64,000 nucleotides of DNA from the NCBI RefSeq assembly GCF_009936035.1, contig NZ_QWEO01000004.1:1-64000 (forward strand), read 5' to 3'. Below, one piece after another: positions 54,403 through 64,000 of this stretch (its first letter is position 1; each line of letters begins with the position of its first letter). A program made the translations under genes and the position numbers. Source of the DNA: Neglectibacter sp. X58 (GTDB lineage Bacteria > Bacillota > Clostridia > Oscillospirales > Acutalibacteraceae). Under the pieces are notes generated by a model. It was not told the origin of the DNA. It saw only the letters and a list, made by a program, of their open reading frames with translations, and ran no database searches.

Positions 54403-54804
54403 ATGAAAGTTTTAACACTGAGGGAACCGTGGGCAAGCCTTATAGGAAATCAGGTAAAGACGATTGAAACAAGAAGCTGGTCAACTTCTTACAGGGGAGA
54501 ACTATATATTCATGCTGGATTAGCAAAAGTGCCCACAAAAGATGAGAGGATAAAAAGGCTTACCTCATATTTAGATGGGAAACCATTTATGTACGGGATG
54601 ATAATTGCTAAATGTAATTTGGTGGACTGCGTTTATATTGATGAAGAATTTGCAGCAAAAACCTGTAAGGAAAATCCTTCAAATTATGACTGCGGAGATT
54701 ATGCGGTTGGCAGGTATGCTTCGATTCTTAAAGACATCGAATATATCAATCCAATACCTGCAATTGGTTATTCAAGTATTTGGAATTATAATCCACAAGG
54801 TTAG
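54403..54804 (+). CDS. ASCH-domain protein
   Basis: 133 residues, one ASCH (PUA-like) domain: VLTLREPWASLIGNQVKTIETRSW and YRGELYIHAGLAK are characteristic (first quoted in part: TLREPWASLIGNQVKTIETR). ASCH proteins bind RNA or modified nucleosides and some have amidohydrolase activity on N4-acetylcytidine. In the middle of a restriction cluster a role in sensing modified bases or controlling the nucleases is possible but unproven. Start ATG 54403 follows AGGAGCTTGCTCAAGC. Confidence 0.85.
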   Translation: MKVLTLREPWASLIGNQVKTIETRSWSTSYRGELYIHAGLAKVPTKDERIKRLTSYLDGKPFMYGMIIAKCNLVDCVYIDEEFAAKTCKENPSNYDCGDYAVGRYASILKDIEYINPIPAIGYSSIWNYNPQG

Positions 54805-54827
54805 CATTTGGATGGGAGGTTTCGCTT

Positions 54828-55565
54828 GTGGAAGGAATACTAATCTCATTAGACCGGGAGGCAAAAAGAGGACAAGTAGATACAAGAAATGATGATATAG
54901 GGATACTGACAATTTATTTTCAGGAAATTCCTGATGTGGTGCAAATGGACTGCACCATTGAATTTAATGTAGCCATAAGCAGAATAGGAAACTGGTATGC
55001 AAAGTTTATTTCAGTTGCAGATAGGAATCAGGCATTGTTTAACACAGAAGACCGAACACAATGGTATGTTTGGGGAGAAGGGGAAGAGAATGATTTTGTT
55101 GAACATATTGTTCCCAGGTTGGGCATAGACATACGGATCAACCCCGAAAAAGACCAAAAACCGTGGGAAATTGATTTGTTTGATTATACGCATAACCGTT
55201 ACGCGGATTTAAAGACACAGAATACCCCGTTTTTTACAGCGGGGAGGTATATGTATGGAGGGGTACCATATGATCCGGCCTACACAGTTACCTTTAATAA
55301 AAAAGATTATGAGAATTACATAGAAAAACATCCAGACTGTGATATCTATTTTTGGGTATATTGGTCGCAATTAGCCTATAGAAACATAAAGGTTAACGAG
55401 TTGTACGGTGTCTGGAGGGCACCTTTCCAAAGAATGGCAGAAAAAATTCAGGCTGGAGAAGTAGTCTTGCATGCTTACATGCATAGGGTGAATGATGACC
55501 ATAATGCTAGGGAAAGTTATTTGTTTAATTTGGCGGATGCCGCTGTCTTTGAAAGGATGATTTGA
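54828..55565 (+). CDS. OB-fold/PD-(D/E)xK-like putative nuclease of the restriction cluster
   Basis: 245 residues from GTG 54828 (GGGAGG upstream). Residues 1-65 look like a cold-shock/OB fold: GILISLDREAKRGQVDTRND and FNVAISRIGNWYAKFISV. The second part contains KPWEIDLFDYTHNRYADLKTQNTPFF (given as PWEIDLFDYTHN and ADLKTQNTPFF), in which an acidic residue followed about 12 places later by Asp-Leu-Lys resembles a PD-(D/E)xK active site. I recognise no named family. Its place between two endonuclease genes and the methylase suggests a third nuclease or accessory factor. Confidence 0.5.
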   Translation: MEGILISLDREAKRGQVDTRNDDIGILTIYFQEIPDVVQMDCTIEFNVAISRIGNWYAKFISVADRNQALFNTEDRTQWYVWGEGEENDFVEHIVPRLGIDIRINPEKDQKPWEIDLFDYTHNRYADLKTQNTPFFTAGRYMYGGVPYDPAYTVTFNKKDYENYIEKHPDCDIYFWVYWSQLAYRNIKVNELYGVWRAPFQRMAEKIQAGEVVLHAYMHRVNDDHNARESYLFNLADAAVFERMI

Positions 55566-55570
55566 AAGAA

Positions 55571-55597
55571 GGCATGCATCCTATGGGAATGCATGCC
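55571..55597. terminator. Hairpin between convergent restriction and methylase genes
   Basis: GGCATGCAT and ATGCATGCC pair over a 9-base loop, with short T-rich tracts on both sides; likely a weak two-way terminator. Confidence 0.65.
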
Positions 55598-55606
55598 ACT
55601 TGATTT

Positions 55607-57016
55607 TTAGATTAGATCGGCAACAGAAAGCTGTTGGTTTTCATTCCGTAATTTTGAAAGATTGCTATCCATCTGCTTCTGCCAAGATGTATCGCTTGTG
55701 CTTTTGTATCTGGAATAATCAAAACCAGGAATTTGCGGCAGGGGCGTCCCGTCCATATCGGCAATGATTGTACGCGCTATTGCTTCGCCCAATTTTATAG
55801 GAACAGCGTTCCCTATTTGCTTGTACTGCTCCAATATGGAACCGCAAATTTTCCAATCAGAAGGGAAGCCTTGGATACAGCCATATTCCTCAACACTTAA
55901 TGGGCGGTCTTCCGTTGGATGGCATAAATCCGTGGCAGGCATGGTTGGATTGGTCACCAATGTCGGGGATGGTTTTCCGAAGGACAGCCGACGGTAAAAT
56001 CCTGTTTTACCTCCACCAAGTTTCAATTTATCGCCCATGGCTTCAACTTGTATATCCGGGGGAAGGTCTTTCCAATATTGCCCTTCTGTGAGCATACGGT
56101 AATATTTCAACCTCTTTTCAGGAAATTCTATGTAGTGGTGTTCAGTATCAGATGGCAGGTGTTTTAATGCATCTGCTAATGTGTTCCAACCTGGCAGGCC
56201 ATATTTCTCTTTATCGCTGTTTGTAGGAGAAAGATAAGGGACTTTGTCTCCGTTTAATTTGCCTATCATCACAACCCTTTCCCGGATTTGCGGGGCGCCA
56301 AAGTTGGCGGCATTATACAGTTCGAAGGAAAGGGTGTACCCAAGTTCTTGCAAGCGATCAATGATTATAAGCAATGCTCCACCTTTGAATGGCTTTGAAA
56401 TGTCCTTGTATGGATACTCTGCTGACAGCAATCCACGGACATTTTCTATAACAACATAGGTTGGCTTGATCTCGCCAACTATATCGAGGTAGCGGAGAAA
56501 GATATTCCCTCTGGAATCATCAAAGCCCTTACGGTTTCCGGCGGTACTAAAAGCTTGGCATGGTGGGCCGCCAAAGATTACATCGACATGAGCCTTCGGC
56601 GGGAGGTTGGCCATTTTTAAAATGTCAGGGGCATCGTATTTTGTTATGTCCCCAATTAATCCAATATTGGGGTTGTTTTCATTTATGGTCATTCGGCAGT
56701 AGTTGTTGAACTCGCAGGCAAGGAGGGCATCAATCCCGCCGTTTTTCATACCGATGTCTAAGCCCATGGCTCCGGAGAAAAAGCTCAGTGCAGTAATTTG
56801 GGGAATATCATCACCAATTCGTGGATGGTCATCTGGCTCGATTATCACATCATTTTTGGTAATATATGAATCCAGGTCTTCAGGGGTAACAACCCATTGT
56901 TTGCCGATTCTCTGGGCAGACAAGAGCTCGCTCTTAATAAGAGTCCGAACCGATGGTGCCGTGATCTTTAATTTGGCAGCAACATCAGAAACTGTCATGA
57001 ATGATATGTTTTCCAT
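55607..57016 (-). CDS. DNA (cytosine-5) methyltransferase with N-terminal HTH
   Basis: 469 residues. An excisionase-like HTH (residues 1-55: MTVSDVAAKLKITAPSVRTL) precedes the methylase: motif I ALSFFSGAMGLDIGMKNGG, catalytic motif IV GGPPCQAFSTAGNRKGFDDS (Cys nucleophile), motif VI YVVIENVRGLLS, motif VIII QIRERVVMIG, a target-recognition region and motifs IX-X (GKPSPTLVT, YKQIGNAVPIKLGEAIA). It would protect host DNA from the neighbouring endonucleases. A methylase acting on GGNCC would cover both predicted enzymes. The HTH may let it repress transcription, as in some M.Ecl18k-like enzymes. Convergent with the nuclease genes. Confidence 0.93.
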   Translation of the reverse strand: MENISFMTVSDVAAKLKITAPSVRTLIKSELLSAQRIGKQWVVTPEDLDSYITKNDVIIEPDDHPRIGDDIPQITALSFFSGAMGLDIGMKNGGIDALLACEFNNYCRMTINENNPNIGLIGDITKYDAPDILKMANLPPKAHVDVIFGGPPCQAFSTAGNRKGFDDSRGNIFLRYLDIVGEIKPTYVVIENVRGLLSAEYPYKDISKPFKGGALLIIIDRLQELGYTLSFELYNAANFGAPQIRERVVMIGKLNGDKVPYLSPTNSDKEKYGLPGWNTLADALKHLPSDTEHHYIEFPEKRLKYYRMLTEGQYWKDLPPDIQVEAMGDKLKLGGGKTGFYRRLSFGKPSPTLVTNPTMPATDLCHPTEDRPLSVEEYGCIQGFPSDWKICGSILEQYKQIGNAVPIKLGEAIARTIIADMDGTPLPQIPGFDYSRYKSTSDTSWQKQMDSNLSKLRNENQQLSVADLI

Positions 57017-57288
57017 TGGTCTATAATTCCTTTCGATAAAGAAAAAATGCTAAGTACCACTATAGCATATAAACGTTGGAATTTCAATTGATATGAGGTG
57101 AAAGGTCGTGTTTTTCTATTAAATTCCCTGAAACAAAGGACTTTGAGTATCTACTAAATCTATATTTTTCCGCAAAAGCTTTTTTCAGTTTCATTTGTAA
57201 CAGGCAAAATATTGGATTAAGGAGTGCAACGCTCATTGGGAAATATCCCGCAAAAGCCCTTGAAGATAAAAAATTTATTATAAAAAGC

Positions 57289-57317
57289 TTGCACTTCCCG
57301 CCAAATACCTGTATAAT
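57289..57317 (+). promoter_or_regulatory. tRNA-Leu promoter
   Basis: TTGCAC, 17 bases, TATAAT. Confidence 0.85.
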
Positions 57318-57331
57318 AACTTTGTACATAT

Positions 57332-57414
57332 GCGGGTGTGGCGGAATTGGCAGACGCGCCAGATTTAGGTTCTGGTGGGAGACTGTGCAGGTTCGAGTCC
57401 TGTCACCCGCACCA
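57332..57414 (+). tRNA. tRNA-Leu (TAG)
   Basis: 83 bases with encoded CCA; acceptor GCGGGTG/CACCCGC, anticodon loop TTTAGGT region giving TAG, long variable arm, T arm CAGGTTCGAGTCCTG. It marks the right edge of the restriction island. Confidence 0.96.
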
Positions 57415-57416
57415 CG

Positions 57417-57460
57417 AAAGTCCTCAGTCGATGATACAATCGGCTGAGGACTTTTTAATT
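57417..57460 (+). terminator. tRNA-Leu terminator
   Basis: AAAGTCCTCAG pairs with CTGAGGACTTT, ending in Ts. Confidence 0.88.
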
Positions 57461-57490
57461 TTGCCTATGAAAAAGCCTTGTAATCAGGGG

Positions 57491-57539
57491 AAAAGCGGGA
57501 CGCAGGGGGTGCGGATATCCTCCGGCGTCCCGCTTTTTT
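57491..57539 (+). terminator. Second terminator
   Basis: AAAAGCGGGACGC pairs with GCGTCCCGCTTTT; it flanks the truncated GIY-YIG gene and may be left from a lost gene. Confidence 0.8.
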
Positions 57540-57653
57540 CGTTTTGCGGGGTCAATACACCATCAGGAAAGATTTGCAATTTGCACCCTCCCCCTGCCCC
57601 ACGGGAGGGAAAATTAAAAGGTTGGGGGAATCGTTGAAAGGTTGTTGCCTCAC

Positions 57654-58400
57654 TCACTGGTCACTTTCCAAGTCATGGAGGGTCTTCCCATCTTGGGTTT
57701 TCCAGGAAGTCCATCCGTTTGCGCTTTTTCCTATAACAAACATAGCCGCTCCAGATGGGCTGGCAAGAAGGACGTCTTCCAATAGAACATAGTTTTCATC
57801 TACTTGAGCCGACTTTCGGCGTTCCCTGATTCCGGCTGAGACAGTGCTGTCATCCTGCGGCGAAATGCTGCTGCCCCGCAATACAACAAAGCCATCACTG
57901 GTTTGCCTTGCCACAGCGTTGACGGTTATGCCATACTGCTTAATTGTGCGGGTAAGGTAAAATATAGTTCCTTCGTCTGCTTCTACCCCATCCACTGGTA
58001 GCTCTTTTGATGACTGAACTTGGCTCAGCGGGACAAAAACCTTGTGTCCTAATGTACCCATGATGAGCTTGGCGAAATCAATGAATTCCTCCAACTCACT
58101 TTCTTTCTCCTCGGTTATATTCCCAGAAGTGGGATCATTGCCATTTTTCACTTCATAGCGGTTGGCAGCGATAGCGAGATTGCAGAAACGATTTTCAAGA
58201 TAGCTGATTTCTGTGGGGCCAAAGGAATTATTTGATGTGGTAAACACTACCGCCTCTGCCCAGTAATCCTTTTCCGGATTGCGTTTATGCTCCCGCAGAC
58301 GGTTAAGGATGCCTTCGCCGTTTTTCCTGGCCCCGGCCTGTCCTATGTAGACAACCAGCTTTCCTGTTTGGTCGGAGGTTCCAAATAACACAATCTGAAA
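57654..58400 (-). pseudogene. GIY-YIG nuclease-domain protein with DUF4357, 5' truncated
   Basis: The frame reads TGKLVVYIGQAGARKNGEGI at its beginning, so the GIY half of GIY-YIG is cut and replaced by unrelated sequence, then continues through a C-terminal DUF4357-like domain (WTSWKTQDGKTLHDLESDQ) to a TGA/TAG stop at 57654. No native start codon is left; the frame is open into the antisense of the phage fragment. The break is at about 58390-58405. Intact relatives are often phage or plasmid accessory nucleases. Confidence 0.75.
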
Positions 58401-58583
58401 ATCAGCGTGTCCAAGGAACCCCAGAGCGGCGGCATCGTGCAATGCCGGAACGTGTCCCTGCGGGAAAAGCTGCTCACCCGGCTGCTGGGGCGGCAGGAAA
58501 AGGTGATGATCCTGGTCCCCGGAAACAGCGTGGAGTCGGTGTGCATCACCGAGGTGCCGGAGGGAGGTGCGGTCTGTGAGTAG
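58391..58583 (+). pseudogene. Phage small gene, 3' fragment
   Basis: A frame without a start reads LKISVSKEPQSGGIVQCRNV and ends at TAG 58581 with VPEGGAVCE. It is the end of a small phage protein, function unknown; the first codon(s) are lost at the junction with the GIY-YIG fragment. Confidence 0.55.
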
Positions 58584-58914
58584 GATCAAGCTGCTCCTCG
58601 ATGTGGTCGAGGACATCCGCTCCCTGGCGGACAGCCTCCAGGCCGTGGCCACCGCCTTGGGCCAGAGCGACCCGGAGGACACCCCCGCTCCTGTCCCGGC
58701 AGCACCCCCGGAATCGGCTCCCGCTGGTCCGCCCCCCAAGGCCATCACGCTGGAGGAGGTTCGGGCGGTGCTGGCGGAGCGCAGCCACGATGGGTACACC
58801 GCCGAGGTGCGGGGCCTGCTCCAGAAGTACGGAGCCGATAAACTCAGCGGCGTGGGACCCAAGCACTATGCCGCCCTCCTGAAGGACGCGGAGGTGCTAG
58901 GCCATGGCAGCTAA
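58576..58914 (+). CDS. Phage protein with C-terminal helix-hairpin-like domain
   Basis: 112 residues from GTG 58576, which overlaps the previous stop and follows GGGAGG. A helical N-terminus (LLLDVVEDIRSLADSLQAVA), an Ala/Pro linker, and a domain LEEVRAVLAERSHDGYTAEV to GPKHYAALLKDAEVLG. Gut-prophage relatives are annotated only as hypothetical or rrp5-like. It is coupled by overlap to the DUF2800 gene, so the two are normal neighbours in a prophage early region. Confidence 0.7.
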   Translation: MSRIKLLLDVVEDIRSLADSLQAVATALGQSDPEDTPAPVPAAPPESAPAGPPPKAITLEEVRAVLAERSHDGYTAEVRGLLQKYGADKLSGVGPKHYAALLKDAEVLGHGS

Positions 58915-59740
58915 CGCACACGCAATCCTCTCTGCATCGTCTAGCCACCGCTGGATGAACTGTACCCCCTCCGCCCGTCTGGAGCGGGAGTTCGCCGACC
59001 GGGAAACGGAGGCCGCGGCCGAAGGCACCGCCGCTCATGCCCTGTGCGAACACAAGCTCCGCCGCGCTCTGAAGATGCGCTCCCGCAAGCCGGTGTCCAA
59101 GTACGACTGTGACGAGATGGACGCATACACGGACGGCTATGTGGAGTTCGTGCTGGAGCAGCTTGCCCAGGCCAAGCTGGAGTGCGTCGATCCGCTGGCC
59201 CTCATCGAACAGCGGCTGGACTTCTCCTGCTGGGTCCCGGAGGGCTTCGGTACCGGGGACTGCCTCATCGTGGCAGACAAGCTGCTCCACATCATCGACT
59301 TCAAGTACGGACAGGGCGTTCTGGTGGAGGCCGAGGGGAATCCCCAGATGATGCTGTATGCCCTGGGCGCACTCCGGCTGTTCGACTCCCTCTACGACAT
59401 CTCTGAGGTGAGCATGAGTATCTACCAGCCCCGCCGGGAAAATGTGTCCACTTGGACGATCTCGGTGGACGAGCTGAACGCCTGGGCGGAGAACATCCTC
59501 AAGCCCAAAGCGGAACTGGCCCATAAGGGTGAGGGGGACTATCTCCCCGGCCCCTGGTGCCAGTTCTGCAAGGCTGCGGTGAAGTGCCGCGCCCGCGCCG
59601 AGGAGAAGCTCCAGCTTACTTGCTTTGCTTTTGACGTGCCTGTTGCTGGCCGGATGTGCTGGCGACACGCCCCGCACTGTGGAAAGTTCCGAAAGGCCGG
59701 AGAGTTCCAGTCAGGCGGCAGCGCCCACTCCTGCCGCTGA
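58904..59740 (+). pseudogene. DUF2800 phage protein, 3' truncated
   Basis: The first about 237 residues are DUF2800, a RecB/Cas4-like nuclease family of phage replication regions: HAILSASSSHRWMNCTPSAR, TAAHALCEHKLRRAL, ADKLLHIIDFKYGQGVLVEA (metal and catalytic Asp/Lys) and GPWCQFCKAAVKCRARAEEK. At about 59613-59617 the sequence switches to the aldo/keto reductase gene, and the last 40 residues are read out of frame from it. The normal protein is over 350 residues, so the C-terminal Cys-containing part is partly missing. Confidence 0.8.
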
Positions 59741-60593
59741 TAGCAAAATTCCCTCCAGCTCACTGGCGGAAGAAGCGTCTGTGGAACCCGAATCCAGCCA
59801 AGCGGAGAGCGAAGCACCGGCAGAAAAAGCTGTGGGTGAATTTGACCTGGAGAGCGGCACGGTCCTGCTCAACAACGGCATTGAAATGCCCATTTTGGGC
59901 ATCGGCTGTTTCCGGCTGTCCTCAGAGGAAGCGGAGAACTCTGTCTATTGGGCATTAAAGGACGGCTACCGGCTCATCGACACCGCCCGCATTTACGGCA
60001 ACGAAGATGGTGTGGGCCGGGGTATCCAAAGAGCCATCGATGAGGGCTTTGTCACCCGGGAAGAAATTTTCGTCACCACAAAAATGTGGACGTCGGATTA
60101 TGATGACGGCCCGGCAGCTATCGATGCTTCTTTACAGCGCCTGGGCCTGGATTATATCGACCTGATGATTCTCCATCACTCCCAGCCGGAAAACGATGTT
60201 GCCGCATACCAAGCCATGGAGCAGGCTGTGACCGATGGCAAGCTGCGTTCCATTGGCTTGTCAAACTACTACGAGCCGGAAGATTTTGACCGGCTGATAA
60301 GCGCCACGACAATGAAGCCTGCCCTGATTCAGAACGAAACCCATCCCTATCACCAGAGCACCGTCATGAAAGAGCACATCGCCCAATACGGCACGGTGAT
60401 GGAAAGCTGGTTCCCATTGGGAGGGCGGGGAAATACTCAAACGTTGTTCAATGATGAAGCTATCTCAGCTATCGCGGCAGCTCACGGCAAAACCTCTGCC
60501 CAGGTGATTCTGCGCTGGCACTTGCAGGCCGGGAACATTGCCATCCCCGGTTCCAGCAACGAGGCGCATATCCAGGAAAATTTTGAGATCTGA
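59625..60593 (+). pseudogene. Aldo/keto reductase lipoprotein, truncated at both ends
   Basis: The frame begins in the hydrophobic part of a lipoprotein signal (LLTCLLLAGCAG; the only starts left are TTG codons), has a Ser/Glu-rich linker and an aldo/keto reductase barrel with catalytic residues in place: DTARIYG (Asp, Tyr), TTKMW (Lys), LMILHHSQ (His). It ends at HIQENFEI, about 25 residues before the usual end. The start was lost at the junction with DUF2800 and the end next to dapL. Secreted lipoprotein forms of AKR are unusual. Product may be inactive. Confidence 0.75.
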
Positions 60594-60614
60594 CGCTCCG
60601 TGACGGGCCAGCCC

Positions 60615-61804
60615 TTAATACCCTTTGCCTTTGAACAGCCATACAAGCCTCCGGGCCGCTTCTTCTGTGTCCTGGGGATTGCCAAAGGTAGAGAAGCGGA
60701 AAAACCCTTTTCCACAGGCCCCGAAGCCCTCGCCGGGGGTGCCAATCACCTGGACCTCTTCTAACAGGTAATCAAAAAGCTGCCAACCCGTCATGCCGCC
60801 AAGGCATTTTAACCAAATATAAGGGGCATTTTTCCCGCCGCAGTACCATAGGCCCAGTTCATTAGCCGCACGCATAAAAACCTTGGCATTGTTTTTATAT
60901 ATCTGCAGGTTTTGCCGGATCTGCCGTTGGCCTTCCTCTGTAAAGACCGCCGCGCCGCCTTTTTGCAGGATGTAAGATACGCCATTGGTCTTAGTGGTGC
61001 GGTTGCGTACCCACATGGCGTGCAAATCCATACCGCCGCGCTGAAGGCCTTTCGGCAAAATGGTATAGCCTAATCTTGTGCCTGTAAAGCCTGCCGTCTT
61101 GCTTAAGGAACATATCTCAATGGCACAGGTGCGGGCGCCTTCCAGCTCAAAAATGCTGTGGGGCAGGTCGGGGTTCTCAATGAAGGCTTCATAGGCTGCG
61201 TCAAAAAGAATGAGGGCCTCTTTTTCATTGGCATAATCCACCCAGGCTTGCAACTGTTCTTTAGAAAAAACCGCGCCAGTGGGATTGTTTGGCGAACAGA
61301 TGTAGAGGATGTCCCCTTCCAGGCGGTCGTCTGGCTGCGGTAAAAAGCCGTTTTCCTCCCCCGCCGCCAGACGCACAATTTTACGTCCAGCCATAAGATT
61401 GGCATCCACATAAGCGGGGTAAGCCGGTTCCATAACCAAAGCCGTGCTGCTGCGGTCAAACAGATCAAGGATGTCGCCTAATTCATCGCTGGCCCCGCTG
61501 CTGATAAAAACCTCGTCTGCGTCCAACGAAACGCCGCGTTTTTGATAATGGGCCGCAATAGCCTCCCGCAGAAAGGGGGCGCCGCACTCTGGCATGTAAC
61601 CGTGGAAGCGTTCTTTTACCCCTTGATCCTCCACTCCCTGATGCAAGGCTTCGATCACGGCGTCGCACAGGGGCAGGGAAACGTCCCCGATGCCCATCCG
61701 GTACAGCTTTGCGTCTGGGTGGGCTTCCAAATAGGCTTGGATTTTCTGGGCAATATTATAAAACAGGTAAGAGTCTTGTAAATCCCCATAACATTTGTTT
61801 GGCT

Positions 61805-61811
<7 letters not shown>
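60615..61811 (-). CDS. dapL: LL-diaminopimelate aminotransferase
   Basis: Makes LL-diaminopimelate from tetrahydrodipicolinate in one step, for lysine and cell wall. 398 residues; substrate loop VSLPLCDAVIEAL, PLP lysine in CSLSKTAGFTGTRLGYT, and YICSPNNPTGAVF. Its start overlaps dapF by 7 bp, which supports the assignment over other class I aminotransferases. Confidence 0.95.

Positions 61812-64000
<2,189 letters not shown>

Overview
The window looks like a chromosomal segment of an anaerobic gut Clostridia genome, probably Oscillospirales/Ruminococcaceae-like. Supporting this are the GC-rich core genes with AGGAGG-type ribosome sites and TTGACA/TATAAT promoters, a bacterial V/A-type ATPase operon, an S-layer-homology protein, the LL-diaminopimelate aminotransferase route to lysine, a short archaeal-type prolyl-tRNA synthetase and a secreted M60-type mucinase-like protease with a dockerin. 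The genus call is inference; no rRNA is present.

Layout. 0-2.1 kb is the tail/lysis end of a prophage remnant: a LysM tail protein, then a deletion that joins an XkdQ-like tail gene to the middle of an amidase/glucosaminidase endolysin. It is followed by a compact locus that has every visible part of an Fst/par-like type I toxin-antitoxin system. 2.2-11.4 kb is mixed housekeeping (proS, VOC protein, MATE exporter, SpoU methylase, an apparently dead signal-peptidase-like protein, a HAD-GNAT fusion, two HD proteins, a TolB-like beta-propeller). 11.5-16.6 kb is a complete branched-chain amino-acid ABC uptake operon (livK-H-M-G-F). 17-24.6 kb holds a DUF362 protein, a 1654-residue dockerin/FN3/discoidin/M60 protease and an SLH-anchored protein. 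24.8-33.5 kb is a nine-gene V-type ATPase operon whose rotor subunit carries the residues of sodium-binding homologues. 33.8-40.1 kb is the foldase-like lipoprotein/mfd/pth block with a tRNA-Leu. 40.2-51.4 kb has a MarR-controlled heterodimeric ABC exporter, an XRE regulator with a divergent small membrane protein, pantothenate kinase plus an ECF S component, maf/galE, and a TetR regulator/methyltransferase pair behind a 40-bp palindrome. 51.4-57.4 kb, bounded by tRNA-Asp/tRNA-Thr and tRNA-Leu, is an island, AT-rich in its restriction-gene part, with a restriction-modification cluster (two different type II endonucleases, one broken by a stop codon; an ASCH protein; an OB-fold/nuclease-like protein; a C5 methyltransferase). 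57.6-60.6 kb is a patchwork of truncated genes (GIY-YIG protein, phage genes, aldo/keto reductase). 60.6-64 kb is dapL-dapF-pyrG, the last running off the edge.

Three non-coding patterns stand out. First, the type I toxin-antitoxin layout: two extended -10 promoters face each other across one shared bidirectional terminator, and two direct repeats give the small RNA complementarity to the toxin start region. Second, a repeated leader element occurs directly upstream of three unrelated genes (3.7, 8.9 and 49.6 kb). In each a Shine-Dalgarno-like stretch is followed by a covarying hairpin, then a fixed ATGGCGAT, then the natural start codon. Third, two different MITE-like elements have inserted at gene ends so that their terminal repeats supply the stop codon or C-terminal residues of MATE and LivK.

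Several abrupt gene-to-gene junctions (0.6, 58.4, 59.6, 60.6 kb) may be real deletions of mobile DNA or assembly chimeras; the sequence alone does not decide.
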